Assembly (NCBI RefSeq): GCF_017168335.1
Contig: NZ_JABFAU010000016.1
Coordinates: 201,084 to 265,083 of the forward strand
Origin: Rhodococcus sp. KRD162
Lineage (GTDB): Bacteria > Actinomycetota > Actinomycetes > Mycobacteriales > Mycobacteriaceae
Direction: 5' to 3'
Length of the DNA: 64,000 bases
Positions 53,868 to 63,325 of the stretch are shown piece by piece (the stretch's first letter is position 1; each line of letters starts with the position of its first letter). The notes under the pieces were generated by a model that saw only the letters and a program-made list of their open reading frames with translations, did no database searches and was not told the origin of the DNA. Position numbers and translations under genes: made by a program.

Positions 53868-56008
53868 CAATTCGCTCCTTGTGTTGTGGTCGTGCCGGGT
53901 GTTGATTTCGTGCCGGGTGTTGTGGTCGTGCCGGAATCGAGTGTGTTCGGCCACCAGATCCGCGGGCCGATGAGGGTGAACAGGGCGGGGATGACGACGG
54001 TTCGTACCACGAAGGTATCGAGCAGAATGCCGAGTCCGACGATGATGCCGAGCTGGGTCAGGGTGATCAGAGGCAGCACGCCGAGCACACAGAACACTGC
54101 TGCCAGAACGATTCCCGCGCTCGTGATGACGCCGCCGGTGGCCGATACGGCCCGCACGATGGCAGATCTGGTGCCGTGGAGATGTGTTTCCTCGCGGGTC
54201 CGGGTGACCAGGAAGATCGTGTAGTCCACCCCGAGGGCGACGAGAAACAGGAACGCGAACAGCGGTGTGTTGTCGTCGAGTGCGGGAAATCCGAAGATGT
54301 GCAGGCTCACCCAACTGCCGATGCCGATCGCGGCCACTGCGCTCAGCACCGTTGTCGCGACGAGAATCAGCGGTGCCACAACAGCTCGTAGCAGCAGTAC
54401 CAGGACCGCCAGCACCACCACGAGGATTGCGGGAATCACCACGAGGCGATCGCGAGCAGAGGCATCGGTGGTGTCGAGCGCTTTGGCGTCGCTACCACCG
54501 ACTCGGGCACCGTCCACATCGGACAGTGCCGAGCGCAGATTCTCGACCACGGTGAACGACGCGTCCGACGCGGGGGCAGCGTCGGTGACGACCGACAGGC
54601 GGGTCAGGCCCGTGTCGGAATCTGCGACGCGATCGACCGAGACGACTCCGCCGATGCCCTCGACGATGCCGATCACCGAGTCGACCTCGTCGGTGGGTGC
54701 GAGAACCGTGATCGGGTCGGCAGAACCGGCCGGAAAGTGTTGCGAGAGAGTATCGAAGCCCTCGACGGACTCGGCGGTCACTCGGAACTGCTCGGTTTGG
54801 GAGAGTCCGATCTGGGTCCCGAACAATGCCGCGCAGCACGCCAACAGGGCAGCGATGGTGACCGAGGCCGTCACCACGGGACGCTTCGCGACGCCCGCCG
54901 CCACCGAGTGCCAGACGCCCTCGGTGGTGGTGTCTCGGTCGGTCTCCTTGGGCGCGAACGGCCAGAACAGCTTCGGGCCGAACAGGGCCAGTAGCGGAGG
55001 CAGTACGAACAGGACGAAGACCGCTGCGACCACGAGGCCCGCGGCGGCGAGAGCTCCCAGGCTGCGTGTGCTCGGCAGGATCGCCAACAACAAGGTCAGC
55101 AGCGAGAGCACGACGGTTGCATTGCTGGCCACGATGGCAGGTCCTGCGTGCCGGACGGCGTTCCGCAGGGCACGCCGGTGATCGGACTCGCGACGCAGTT
55201 CCTCGCGGTATCGAGAGATCAGCAGTAACGCGTAGTTCGTCCCGGCACCGAACACGAGCACGCTGGTGATGCCCGAGGTCGAACCGTCGAACGAGAGTCC
55301 GGTGGCCTGTGCGAGGACGGTGCCGACAGTGGTGGCGAATCGGTCGGCGAATCCGATGACGGCCAGCGGAACCAACCACAGGATGGGTGACCGGTAGGTG
55401 ACGATCAGTAGTACTGCCACCACGAGGGCGGTGACGGCGAGAAGCGTGAAGTTGGCACCGGAGAAGGAGTTCGCGATGTCGGCACCGAACGCAGGTCCGC
55501 CGGTGACCTGAGCGCGCAGATCGGGCGGGAGGTTCTCGGTTGCTGCGCTCCGCAGGTCGGTGATCAGGTCGTCGAGAGTGAAGCCCGACAACTTCGAATC
55601 GACCTGGACGATCGCGATAGCGGCCTTTCCGTCGGGTGCCACGATCGGGGGAGGGCCGGGTTGGTCGGGGACCGAGCGATCGACGGCGAGCAGCCTGTTC
55701 TGAGCGGCGGTGGCGGCGTCGATATCGGCGGGGGTCAGGTCTGCGCCGTCGGGGCGACTGAGCACCAGAATCACGGGCGCGGTGTCGGAATCCGGAAACT
55801 CGGCCAGCAGTTGGTCCACCTGATACGACTCGGCGGAGGTCGGCAGTGAATTCGGCGACTGGCCCGCGGAATCGTTGCTGCCGACGAGCCCCATCACGGC
55901 ACCGGAAAGGACGAGGATCGCCAGCGCGATAGCCCAGGACCTTCGGTGCGTGACTGCTGCGGCGATGCGGTCCCAGGCGTCGTTGCGGTCGGTTCGGGTA
56001 CTGTCCAC
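53867..56008 (-). CDS. MMPL-family RND transporter
   Basis: A 713-residue protein with twelve membrane segments in two halves, each followed by a periplasmic-type domain. VFGAGTNYALLLISRYREEL and LVALGVDYTIFLVTRTREE are the conserved MMPL segments. MMPL proteins export lipids or amphiphiles. The C-terminus carries a low-complexity tail, TTTPGTKSTPGTTTTQG. It is coupled to the lipocalin gene and divergent from a MarR gene. Confidence 0.88.
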   Translation of the reverse strand: MDSTRTDRNDAWDRIAAAVTHRRSWAIALAILVLSGAVMGLVGSNDSAGQSPNSLPTSAESYQVDQLLAEFPDSDTAPVILVLSRPDGADLTPADIDAATAAQNRLLAVDRSVPDQPGPPPIVAPDGKAAIAIVQVDSKLSGFTLDDLITDLRSAATENLPPDLRAQVTGGPAFGADIANSFSGANFTLLAVTALVVAVLLIVTYRSPILWLVPLAVIGFADRFATTVGTVLAQATGLSFDGSTSGITSVLVFGAGTNYALLLISRYREELRRESDHRRALRNAVRHAGPAIVASNATVVLSLLTLLLAILPSTRSLGALAAAGLVVAAVFVLFVLPPLLALFGPKLFWPFAPKETDRDTTTEGVWHSVAAGVAKRPVVTASVTIAALLACCAALFGTQIGLSQTEQFRVTAESVEGFDTLSQHFPAGSADPITVLAPTDEVDSVIGIVEGIGGVVSVDRVADSDTGLTRLSVVTDAAPASDASFTVVENLRSALSDVDGARVGGSDAKALDTTDASARDRLVVIPAILVVVLAVLVLLLRAVVAPLILVATTVLSAVAAIGIGSWVSLHIFGFPALDDNTPLFAFLFLVALGVDYTIFLVTRTREETHLHGTRSAIVRAVSATGGVITSAGIVLAAVFCVLGVLPLITLTQLGIIVGLGILLDTFVVRTVVIPALFTLIGPRIWWPNTLDSGTTTTPGTKSTPGTTTTQGAN

Positions 56009-56024
56009 GTTCTAAACAATCTCA

Positions 56025-56040
56025 TTAACTTAGATGTTAA
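56025..56040. promoter_or_regulatory. MarR-type operator in MMPL/MarR intergenic region
   Basis: TTAACTTAGATGTTAA has TTAAC/GTTAA arms (56025-56029, 56036-56040) in the 94-base divergent region. It begins 17 bases from the MMPL start codon. Size and composition fit a MarR dimer. Confidence 0.65.
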
Positions 56041-56102
56041 GCAACTGAATCTATTGCGGGCAGTACGCTGACGGTGACCGATGCGAAGGAGTTACCACCG
56101 AC

Positions 56103-56582
56103 ATGTCCGACCGAAACCACCTCGAATCCGCGATATCAGCGGATCTGCGAGCGTTGTCTTCGGTCTCCGAGCAGATCGGCCAGGTGTTCGGTGCCCTGCA
56201 CAATCTGCGGCCCAACGACTTTCGAGCATTGCTGCATGTGATGGTCGCCGATGTGGAGGGTTCGCCCCTCACCGCTGGCGAACTCGGCGCAATGCTGGGG
56301 CTGTCCTCCGCGGCCATCACCTATCTGGTCGAGCGCATGATCGCTTCGGGGCACATTCGGCGAGAGTCGGACGTATCAGACCGACGCAAGGTGATTCTGC
56401 GGTACGACGAGCACGGGATGGAGGTGGCTCGGGGCTTCTTCGGCCCCCTCGGTGTACGCACCAGTGCCGCTCTGGCGGACCTTCCCGACGCCGATCTGGC
56501 AGCCGCCCATCGAGTGTTCGAATCCCTCATCGGTGCCATGCGCGAACACCATGCCGACCTGGGCAACCGCAGTCGAACATGA
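56103..56582 (+). CDS. MarR-family regulator
   Basis: A 159-residue winged-helix protein. PLTAGELGAMLGLSSAAITYLV is the DNA-recognition region, followed by the wing ESDVSDRRKVILRY. It is divergent from the MMPL-lipocalin operon and is its probable repressor. Confidence 0.87.
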   Translation: MSDRNHLESAISADLRALSSVSEQIGQVFGALHNLRPNDFRALLHVMVADVEGSPLTAGELGAMLGLSSAAITYLVERMIASGHIRRESDVSDRRKVILRYDEHGMEVARGFFGPLGVRTSAALADLPDADLAAAHRVFESLIGAMREHHADLGNRSRT

Positions 56583-56796
56583 ATGCAGGCACCGCCTGAC
56601 GTTCGAGACGCTGGTGGGCGGCCTGCTCGAGCCGATGCTGGACGCTGAGGCTGCCGGTGACGTAGGGTTGGCAGCGGTTGAGCTAACAGCCGGTCACGGG
56701 GAAACGCAGCGAAGTCGGCGTCCGGGTCAGGCATCACAATGCTCCCGCTGCGTCAATCGGTTTCCCCCTCAGTTCGACCGATCGATGGGATCTGCC

Positions 56797-57198
56797 ATGA
56801 GTGTTGAATCTTCAGGCAACAAAGTCCGAACTACCTCGTCGGCCGTCGCGGAAAAGTCCGTATCCGTGGCAGCAACCGGCGCAATCTTCACCGCACACGA
56901 TGGACCGGACGGTTCACTGATCGTCGCTGTTCACGGGGACATCGATATGCGCAGCGCGCCCATGTTCTCCGATTTCGTGTGCAGTCGCATGTCCAGCAGA
57001 GCGCATGTGACCCTCGAGCTGACCGATGTCGATTTCTTCGGTATCGCGGGACTCACCGTGTTCGATGCGGTACGCGAATACACCGCAGGCATCGGGGCAA
57101 CCTGGTCGGTCGTCGCGGGACGTTCGGTCTCGCGCCTGCTGCAGGTCGCACAGCTCGACTCCACGATTCCGATGGCTCGACCGTCGAACGGGCGGTAG
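56797..57198 (+). CDS. STAS-domain protein lacking the phosphorylatable serine
   Basis: A 133-residue protein with a STAS (anti-sigma-factor antagonist) domain from about residue 25. DVDFFGIAGLTVFDAV occupies the position where anti-anti-sigma factors have D-S-S/T-G; the serine is replaced by Phe. It may therefore be a constitutive or phosphorylation-independent partner. The ATG at 56797 is the chosen start; 56785 is the alternative. A terminator hairpin follows. Confidence 0.78.
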   Translation: MSVESSGNKVRTTSSAVAEKSVSVAATGAIFTAHDGPDGSLIVAVHGDIDMRSAPMFSDFVCSRMSSRAHVTLELTDVDFFGIAGLTVFDAVREYTAGIGATWSVVAGRSVSRLLQVAQLDSTIPMARPSNGR

Positions 57199-57245
57199 TA
57201 CTTCGGCAATCTTCAGTGCTCCGGCGATCATCGCCGCGATAAGAG

Positions 57246-57275
57246 GTGGGCAGCTCCGATATCGGGGCTGCCCAC
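57246..57275 (+). terminator. cruciform-type hairpin after the STAS gene
   Basis: GTGGGCAGC (57246-57254) pairs with GCTGCCCAC (57267-57275). The loop is itself the palindrome CCGATATCGG (57256-57265). TGTTGTG follows. Confidence 0.7.
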
Positions 57276-57407
57276 TGTTGTGCACGGGCATGCCCCAGTC
57301 GGTTCATCGACCGCCGGTCCATCGACATCAGGTGCACCGACTCCGGCGGAATCGGACGGCTGCAACCGATCTGTAATGCCGTCCGATTCCGTTGCGGGAC
57401 AGTCGAT

Positions 57408-57596
57408 CTAGTCCTTTGTTCCTTCGGAGTCGCTGAAGAAGGCCCACTCGCCGTCGTGCTCGACTTCCAGTCGCCACCCCAGGTCCTCGTTGTCTGCGCG
57501 ACTGTCCTTGAACCAGGCCTGCGCGTCCTCGGCACTGGAGATGTCCTTGGTATCGACGACGGTTCCGTGCGGATCGATCACTCTGTAATTTGCCAT
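57408..57596 (-). CDS. small conserved uncharacterised protein, 62 aa
   Basis: A compact acidic protein. It begins MANYRVIDPHGTVVDTKD and contains DAQAWFKDSRADNEDLG and VEHDGEWAFFSD, a pattern of alternating beta-strands and a helix. No signal or membrane segment is present. I recognise the type from related actinobacterial genomes but not a function. Confidence 0.6.
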   Translation of the reverse strand: MANYRVIDPHGTVVDTKDISSAEDAQAWFKDSRADNEDLGWRLEVEHDGEWAFFSDSEGTKD

Positions 57597-57793
57597 GACC
57601 TCGGGATGCCCCGATGTGGCACAACCTAATCCACGCCGGATCGCTCCCTGGGAAGCGGCGGCCGGCTCCCGCGGTCCGCGAATGCGCGCGCATTCGTCGA
57701 ATGCGCGCGAAATCGCCTCAGTAAAGGCGAGATTCCGCGCGCACCTGGCAAACGCGCGCGCATTCGCGGTGATCGACTCGACCGGAGAACCCT
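57597..57793. other. non-coding stretch with hairpins and repeat
   Basis: This gap holds several GC-alternating segments, including GCGCGCGCATTCG twice. It also holds AATCGCCT/AGGCGAGATT, a short hairpin at about 57712-57733. No gene is evident. Confidence 0.5.
57747..57767. repeat. copy 2 of the dispersed GC-alternating repeat
   Basis: This 21-base segment is identical to 16425-16445. It ends 27 bases from the proline dehydrogenase stop codon. Related GCGCGCGCATTCG and GCGCGCGAA segments lie just upstream (about 57683-57710), paralleling the arrangement around copy 1. Confidence 0.6.
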
Positions 57794-58738
57794 CTACCTA
57801 CGCGAGATCAGCGAGCGCGCGAAGAACATCAGGTTCGCGGGCCGCTCGGCCAGCCTGCGCATGAAATAGCCGTACCACTGCTCTCCGTACGGCACGTACA
57901 CCCGAACGTGTCGATCGGCGTCGACGAGCCGCCGTTGCTCCGGATCGCGTATCCCGTAGAGCATCTGGAACTCGAATTCATCGGAAGACCGCCCTGTGGA
58001 TGTTGCCAGCCGCTCCGCAGCCTCGATCATGTCCGGGTCGTGCGAGGCGACCATCGGATATCCGCTGCCCTCCATCAGCACCTGCAGGCACCGCAGATAG
58101 GAATCGGACACCTCGCGAGCGCTCTGAAACGCCACCGACGACGGTTCGTTGTACGCCCCCTTGCACAGTCGGATCCGCGATCTCGGCCCCGACAGGGCGA
58201 CGCAGTCCGCCTCGGTGCGCCGCAGGTAGGCCTGCAGCACCGTGCCCAGATCGGGAAAATCCGCGCGCAGTTCGCGGACGATCGACAGCGTCGAGTCGGT
58301 GGTCGTGTGGTCCTCGGCATCCACCGTCACCCACACTCCGGCTGCCTCGGCCGCGGTGCAGATCGTTCGCGCATTCTCGAGCGCGAGACTGCGGTCGATT
58401 CCCTGGCCGAGCGCCGACAACTTGAGCGAGACCTCGAGCGCCCTTCCGCTCGTTTTCCTCGTCGAAAAGCGTTGTATCAGCGACAGATACGAATCCACGG
58501 TGGCGGCAGCCTGGGAGCGGTCGGTGGTATCTTCGCCGAGATAGTCCACCGAAACGAAGCGGCCGGAGGACAGGAGCGTATCGACGGCGGCGACGGCCGC
58601 AGGTTCGGACTCTCCTGCAACGAATCGGTCGACGAGCGATCGGGTCGCCCGAATCCGGGTGAGACCGGCCTGCAGTTTCGAGGACCTGGCCGCCGCCAGC
58701 AGCGCAGGCCGAAGGGGATTGTTGAGCAGGGTGGTCAT
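57794..58738 (-). CDS. putB: proline dehydrogenase
   Basis: A 314-residue monofunctional flavoprotein proline dehydrogenase. FEFQMLYGIRDPEQRRLV and VRVYVPYGEQWYGYFMRRL are the conserved C-terminal FAD and substrate segments with the paired Arg residues. It oxidises proline to pyrroline-5-carboxylate, which the next enzyme uses. The ATG at 58738 overlaps the pruA stop by four bases. Confidence 0.92.
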   Translation of the reverse strand: MTTLLNNPLRPALLAAARSSKLQAGLTRIRATRSLVDRFVAGESEPAAVAAVDTLLSSGRFVSVDYLGEDTTDRSQAAATVDSYLSLIQRFSTRKTSGRALEVSLKLSALGQGIDRSLALENARTICTAAEAAGVWVTVDAEDHTTTDSTLSIVRELRADFPDLGTVLQAYLRRTEADCVALSGPRSRIRLCKGAYNEPSSVAFQSAREVSDSYLRCLQVLMEGSGYPMVASHDPDMIEAAERLATSTGRSSDEFEFQMLYGIRDPEQRRLVDADRHVRVYVPYGEQWYGYFMRRLAERPANLMFFARSLISRR

Positions 58739-60384
58739 CGCGTTCCCTCGCCTTCCTGGTGTGGGTAGCCGTGGGTGGTCGGCGGGACGAACGTTTCCTT
58801 GACGGTGCGGGCGGAGGTCCAGCGCAGCAGGTTCTGCAGTGACCCGGCCTTGTCGTTGGTTCCCGAGGCGCGAGCGCCACCGAACGGTTGCTGACCGACC
58901 ACGGCACCGGTCGGCTTGTCGTTGACGTAGAAGTTTCCGGCCGCGAATCGCAATGCCGCGTGGGCCTGTTCGACCGCAGCGCGATCGGTGGCGATGACTG
59001 CTCCGGTCAGTGCGTACTTCGATCCGGTGTCGACGGTGCGCAGCGTCTCGGCGTAGCCGTCGGGCTTGCTGTCGTCGTAGACGTGCACGGCGAGGATGGG
59101 GCCGAAGTACTCGGTGGTGAAGGCCTCGTCGGTCGGGTCGTCGCCGAGGAGGACGGTGGGGGAGACGAAGTATCCCTCGGAGTCGTCGCAGGTTCCGCCT
59201 GCAGCGACGGTCAGGCTCGGCACCGACTTGGCCCGGTCGAGGGCAGCTGCGTTGCGGTCGAATGCTTTTCGGTCGATGACTGCCCCGCCGTAATTCGACA
59301 GGTCGGTCACGTCGCCGTACTTCAGCGCCGAAACCTGCTCGATGAATGTCTCGCCCATCTTCGCCCACACCGATTTCGGGACGAAAGCCCGCGATGCTGC
59401 CGAGCATTTCTGGCCCTGGAAGTCGAATGCGCCGCGAATCATGGCCGTGGTCAGCACATCCGGATCGGCGGAGCTGTGCGCGACGATGAAGTCCTTGCCT
59501 CCGGTCTCACCGACCAGACGCGGGTAGGAGTTGTAGTTCGAGATGTTGTTGCCCACCTCGCGCCACAGCGTCTGGAACGTCGCGGTGGAGCCGGTGAAGT
59601 GAATGCCGGCCATGCGCGGATCGGCCAGGGCCACCTCCGAGACCATCGGCCCATCGCCGAGGACCAGATTGATCACCCCTGGAGGTAGTCCTGCGGCTTC
59701 GAGCAGTTGCAGTGTCAGGTACGCGGCCACGGCCTGGGTGGGAGAGGGCTTCCACAGCACGGTGTTGCCCATCAGCGCAGGCGCGGTGGGTAGGTTGCCC
59801 GCGATGGCGGTGAAGTTGAACGGGGTGATGGCGTAGACGAACCCCTCGAGCGGGCGGTATTCGAGCCGGTTCCACACTCCCGGAGCCGATACCGGCTGAT
59901 CGGCGAGGATCTGCCGAGCGAACGCGACGTTGAACCGCCAGAAGTCGATCAGCTCGCAGGGGGCATCGATCTCGGCCTGGTATGCGGACTTCGACTGACC
60001 GAGCATCGTTGCCGCTGCGATCCTTTCGCGCCACGGACCCGAGAGAAGATCGGCCGCGCGCAGGAAGACCGCAGCGCGCTCGTCGAACGGCAGATCCCGC
60101 CACATCGGGGCCGCTGCGCTGGCGGCGTCGATGGCATCGCGCACGTCCTGGTGACCGGCACCGGCGAAGCTACCGATGACGGACGAGTGCCGGTGCGGCT
60201 CGACGACGTTCTCCACGGCACCGTCCGCATGTCGGTGTTCTCCGCCGATCACCTGGCGGATGTCCACGGGGGAGCCTCGGAGCTCGGTCAGGTGCGCACG
60301 CAGGCGAGCGCGTTCCGCGGTCCCTGGGGCGTAGGTGTTCACTGGCTCGTTGGTGGGGGTTGGTACGGATGTGACCGCGTCCAT
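58735..60384 (-). CDS. pruA: 1-pyrroline-5-carboxylate dehydrogenase
   Basis: A 549-residue aldehyde dehydrogenase. The catalytic Cys is in GQKCSAASRAF and the general-base Glu in LVGETGGKDF; FVYAITPFNFTAIAGNLPTA is the NAD-binding region. It converts the semialdehyde form of pyrroline-5-carboxylate to glutamate. The ATG at 60384 is chosen by the preceding GGAGCAGCC; a longer frame to 60459 would enter the divergent promoter. It is the first gene of the pruA-putB operon. Confidence 0.92.
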   Translation of the reverse strand: MDAVTSVPTPTNEPVNTYAPGTAERARLRAHLTELRGSPVDIRQVIGGEHRHADGAVENVVEPHRHSSVIGSFAGAGHQDVRDAIDAASAAAPMWRDLPFDERAAVFLRAADLLSGPWRERIAAATMLGQSKSAYQAEIDAPCELIDFWRFNVAFARQILADQPVSAPGVWNRLEYRPLEGFVYAITPFNFTAIAGNLPTAPALMGNTVLWKPSPTQAVAAYLTLQLLEAAGLPPGVINLVLGDGPMVSEVALADPRMAGIHFTGSTATFQTLWREVGNNISNYNSYPRLVGETGGKDFIVAHSSADPDVLTTAMIRGAFDFQGQKCSAASRAFVPKSVWAKMGETFIEQVSALKYGDVTDLSNYGGAVIDRKAFDRNAAALDRAKSVPSLTVAAGGTCDDSEGYFVSPTVLLGDDPTDEAFTTEYFGPILAVHVYDDSKPDGYAETLRTVDTGSKYALTGAVIATDRAAVEQAHAALRFAAGNFYVNDKPTGAVVGQQPFGGARASGTNDKAGSLQNLLRWTSARTVKETFVPPTTHGYPHQEGEGTR

Positions 60385-60483
60385 GGCTGCTCCTCGTCGT
60401 CGATGTCTTGTGCTCATTGAAGTCCGATTCGCAGGCCGTTCAATCAGCTCATCGGCCAAAGAATTCGTGATGTACTTGTCCGC

Positions 60484-62055
60484 ATGGCCAACGCCGTCAC
60501 GCTCCGAACACTGCTCGCATCACTGCACAGCGCGGTCGTCGAACTCGTCCTCGCCCCTGCCGGGATCGACATGACCGTCGGCTCGGTGGCGTTGCTCGAC
60601 GCGGACGACCTCCGCCTGCCCCCCGGTGCCAGCGCCGATGTCACGCTGCTGGTGGGAGTGACCGAGGCCGAGGTGGTGCGCTGGCTCGACGATCTCGCGC
60701 TGCGCTCCACCGCCGACCGGCCGCTCGCAGTTCTGACCAAGGTCGCCGACTCGGCTGCGCTGACGCACGGAGCCCGCGAGACCGGTATCGCGTTGGTTGC
60801 CGTGCACCGGCAAACACGATGGGAACTGCTGCTGTCGATGACGCGCGGAGTGCTCGACCAAGTACGTGCGCACGACCCGGAGAACGACACCTTCGGGGCC
60901 GATACCGATCTGTACGAACTTGCGCAGACGGTCGCGTCACTGACCAAGGGCATGGTGAGCATCGAAGACGAGCGCTCACACGTGTTGGCCTACTCGGCGG
61001 CGGACGACGCAGCCGACGAACTGCGAACCCTGTCGATCCTCGGCAGAGAAGGACCCGCCGACTATCTGCGCCGACTGCACGAGCGCGGGGTGTTCGATCG
61101 CCTGCGTCGCACCGACGACGTCATCGACGTGCCCGCCGACCCCGAACTGGGGATTCGTCGACGCCTCGCGGTGGGAATTCGTCGTCTGACCGGTAGCTCG
61201 ACGACTCTCGGGACCATCTGGGTGCAGGAGGGCCTCACTCCGCTCACCGGGGAAGCCGACGCGGTACTGCGCGGAGCCTCGGCTGTCGCAGCCCGGCTGA
61301 TCACCCGCATCACCAACGCGCCGACCAACGAGACCCTGCAGATTCAGCGACTACTCGGGGCACGGGGCGGCGGAGTGGACGTGCCCTCGCTGGCGTCGGC
61401 GCTGTCGATCCCCACCTCCGGGTCCTCGGCAGTCGTCGGGTTCGCTCCCTGCGGCGACTTCGACATCGGCACCCTGGCACCGTCGATCCGTCTGCACGCC
61501 AGTGCTTTTCGACGTGAATCTCTGGTCACCACCATCGGTGCGAGAATCTACGCACTGTTTCCCGGGGTGGCGTCGGGCACCCCGATTTCGGCCTGGACCG
61601 CCGATGCCGTCGGCCGGATCGAGACGCGGACCTCGCTGGCCCTGCGTGCCGCGGTGGCCGCGCCGATCGCAGACCTCGAAGCCGTGGCCGTGGCCAGATT
61701 CGAGGTAGATCGGGTACTCGACGGCACCACCGGGGAGGTGCGTGTCACGACGCTCGAAGAGTCGAGAACATCGGTGCTGCTGGGGGAGATTCTCGAACTG
61801 ATCGGCAACCACGAACAGTTGCGTGATCCGCGTATCGCCGCCCTCGACCGATACGACGCATCCAACGACGCGAGAATGAGGGAGAGTCTGGACATATACC
61901 TGGCGTGCTTCGGCGACGTTCGGTCCGCTGCCGAGTCTCTGCACGTTCACCCGAACACTCTGCGTTACCGTATCCGCCGCGTCGAGCAGATCCTCGAGCT
62001 CGATCTCACCGATCCCGATGCACGTCTGCTCGTCGAGATTCAGCTGCGGATGTGA
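60484..62055 (+). CDS. pruR: PucR-family activator of proline catabolism
   Basis: A 523-residue regulator with an N-terminal PucR-type domain, a central GGDEF-like region and a C-terminal HTH: DVRSAAESLHVHPNTLRYRI (about 479-498). Homologues next to pruA-putB in mycobacteria and rhodococci activate the operon in response to proline. The divergent promoter is only about 100 bases long. The assignment rests on family and position. Confidence 0.85.
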   Translation: MANAVTLRTLLASLHSAVVELVLAPAGIDMTVGSVALLDADDLRLPPGASADVTLLVGVTEAEVVRWLDDLALRSTADRPLAVLTKVADSAALTHGARETGIALVAVHRQTRWELLLSMTRGVLDQVRAHDPENDTFGADTDLYELAQTVASLTKGMVSIEDERSHVLAYSAADDAADELRTLSILGREGPADYLRRLHERGVFDRLRRTDDVIDVPADPELGIRRRLAVGIRRLTGSSTTLGTIWVQEGLTPLTGEADAVLRGASAVAARLITRITNAPTNETLQIQRLLGARGGGVDVPSLASALSIPTSGSSAVVGFAPCGDFDIGTLAPSIRLHASAFRRESLVTTIGARIYALFPGVASGTPISAWTADAVGRIETRTSLALRAAVAAPIADLEAVAVARFEVDRVLDGTTGEVRVTTLEESRTSVLLGEILELIGNHEQLRDPRIAALDRYDASNDARMRESLDIYLACFGDVRSAAESLHVHPNTLRYRIRRVEQILELDLTDPDARLLVEIQLRM

Positions 62056-62103
62056 TTGTCCCACAAGGGGTTCGCTCGGACACGGACCCAGCTGTCCGGT
62101 GAG

Positions 62104-62907
62104 TCAGTGCAGCTCGTGAACCGACTGTTTGCCGCTCTTGAGCCAGCGACTCGGAAGCCGACCGACCAACTCTCCGAGCGGGTGAACCGCAGCGGAGAGT
62201 ATCTCCACGGAATCCTGCAGGATGTCGATCGAAATGCTCATCCGCTCGATGTTCGGTGCCACCGCTGTCAGCGTCTCGGAGAGTTTGACCAACTGATCGA
62301 GTGGACCGCCCTTGGCCGTCAAGCGCTCGACGGCTCCGTCCTCGGCCAGCATCGTCTCGAGGATGCCGTCCTCGGCGATGGCGCGTTCGATCAGGCCGTC
62401 CTGACGTGTGAGTACCTCGAGCGGGCCGTCCGTGGCCGTGAGCCGTTCGAGCGGACCGTTGGTGGCGGTGATGCGGTCGAGCAGGCCGCCCTCGGCGAGC
62501 AGTCGCTCGAGCGGTCCGTCCTCGGCGAGTAGCCGATCCAGGGGCCCTCCCGGCGCGAGAATCCGTTCGACCGGCCCACCCGGAGCCAGCAGCCGTTCGA
62601 GGGTCCCGTCCTCGGAAGTGAGGCGATCGACGACGCCTCCCTGGGCGAGCAGGCGGTCGAGGGGCCCGCCCTCCTTGAGTGCATTGCCCAGGGCGCGGTC
62701 GTCGGAGGTGAGCTGACCGAGTTGGGTGAGAAGCTGCATCGTGCCGCCGCGCGGGTTGGCCAGCGAGGCCACGCCTGCAGTATTGGACGCGCCGGTTGCC
62801 AATGCCATCCGGGTGGTCGCCAGGGCAACCTCCGCGACGCCGACTGCCTGCTCGGCGATCGCGAGTCCGGCGCGCGCGGGCAGTGTGATCGCTGACACCC
62901 AGTTCAT
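62104..62907 (-). CDS. decapeptide-repeat protein of unknown function
   Basis: A 267-residue protein. The N-terminal 55 residues are Ala-rich and helical (LPARAGLAIAEQAVGVAEVA). Residues 80-209 are 13 exact tandem decapeptides with consensus G-P-L-(D/E)-R-L-L-A-x-(G/D), e.g. GGPLDRLLAE, DGPLERLLAE. The C-terminal 55 residues are amphipathic helix. The 13 repeats in DNA span 62281-62670. Such regular G-x-L-E-R-L units suggest a repeat scaffold, perhaps a helical or solenoid surface that binds lipid or polymer. I know no function. Confidence 0.7.
   Translation of the reverse strand: MNWVSAITLPARAGLAIAEQAVGVAEVALATTRMALATGASNTAGVASLANPRGGTMQLLTQLGQLTSDDRALGNALKEGGPLDRLLAQGGVVDRLTSEDGTLERLLAPGGPVERILAPGGPLDRLLAEDGPLERLLAEGGLLDRITATNGPLERLTATDGPLEVLTRQDGLIERAIAEDGILETMLAEDGAVERLTAKGGPLDQLVKLSETLTAVAPNIERMSISIDILQDSVEILSAAVHPLGELVGRLPSRWLKSGKQSVHELH
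62281..62670 (-). repeat. 13 tandem 30-bp coding repeats
   Basis: The DNA encoding residues 80-209 of the preceding entry is a continuous array of 30-bp units, degenerate in sequence but exact in length. No unit has gained or lost codons. Confidence 0.75.
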
Positions 62908-62939
62908 CGTCTTACTGTAACTGCTCGTAGCTCGGAAAA

Positions 62940-63254
62940 TCAGTGAAGAACCTTCAGTCCGATAACGCATCCGACAATGCCGCGCAGGAGCGCAACTTTG
63001 AGCAGCGAGGCGGCCTCGGCCCCGGTGAGCATGGCGTACGTGACCGTCAGGGTGGCACCGATACCGACCCATACTGCGTAGGCGGTACCGGTGGGCAACG
63101 ACCGCATCGCGATCGCGAGTCCGATCATGCTGAGCACCACCGCGACACCGAACACCACCGAGGGGCCGAGTTTGGTGAAGCCCTCGGATTTGCCGAGCGC
63201 GGTTGCCCAGATCGCTTCGAGAACGCCGGAGACGACGAGAATCAGCCAAGCCAT
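62940..63254 (-). CDS. SMR-family exporter (SugE/Gdx-like)
   Basis: A 104-residue four-helix transporter. Glu13 in VSGVLEAIWATALG is the essential proton/substrate site. LGKSEGFTKLGPS and GTAYAVWVGIGA resemble the Gdx (guanidinium) subtype more than QacE. A perfect palindrome upstream is the likely operator. The substrate is inferred; no guanidine riboswitch was recognised upstream. Confidence 0.87.
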   Translation of the reverse strand: MAWLILVVSGVLEAIWATALGKSEGFTKLGPSVVFGVAVVLSMIGLAIAMRSLPTGTAYAVWVGIGATLTVTYAMLTGAEAASLLKVALLRGIVGCVIGLKVLH

Positions 63255-63325
63255 GAGAGATCACTCCTCTGACACCGTCTTGTCTGAGCGGGTACGGTGC
63301 CCCTCGTCCGATTGTCGGAAGTGAC

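Noticed and set aside
56583..56796. possible riboswitch or coding remnant in the gap before the STAS gene
   Set aside because: No cobalamin-box or other conserved riboswitch element could be matched, and in-frame sequence upstream of the STAS start has no domain.
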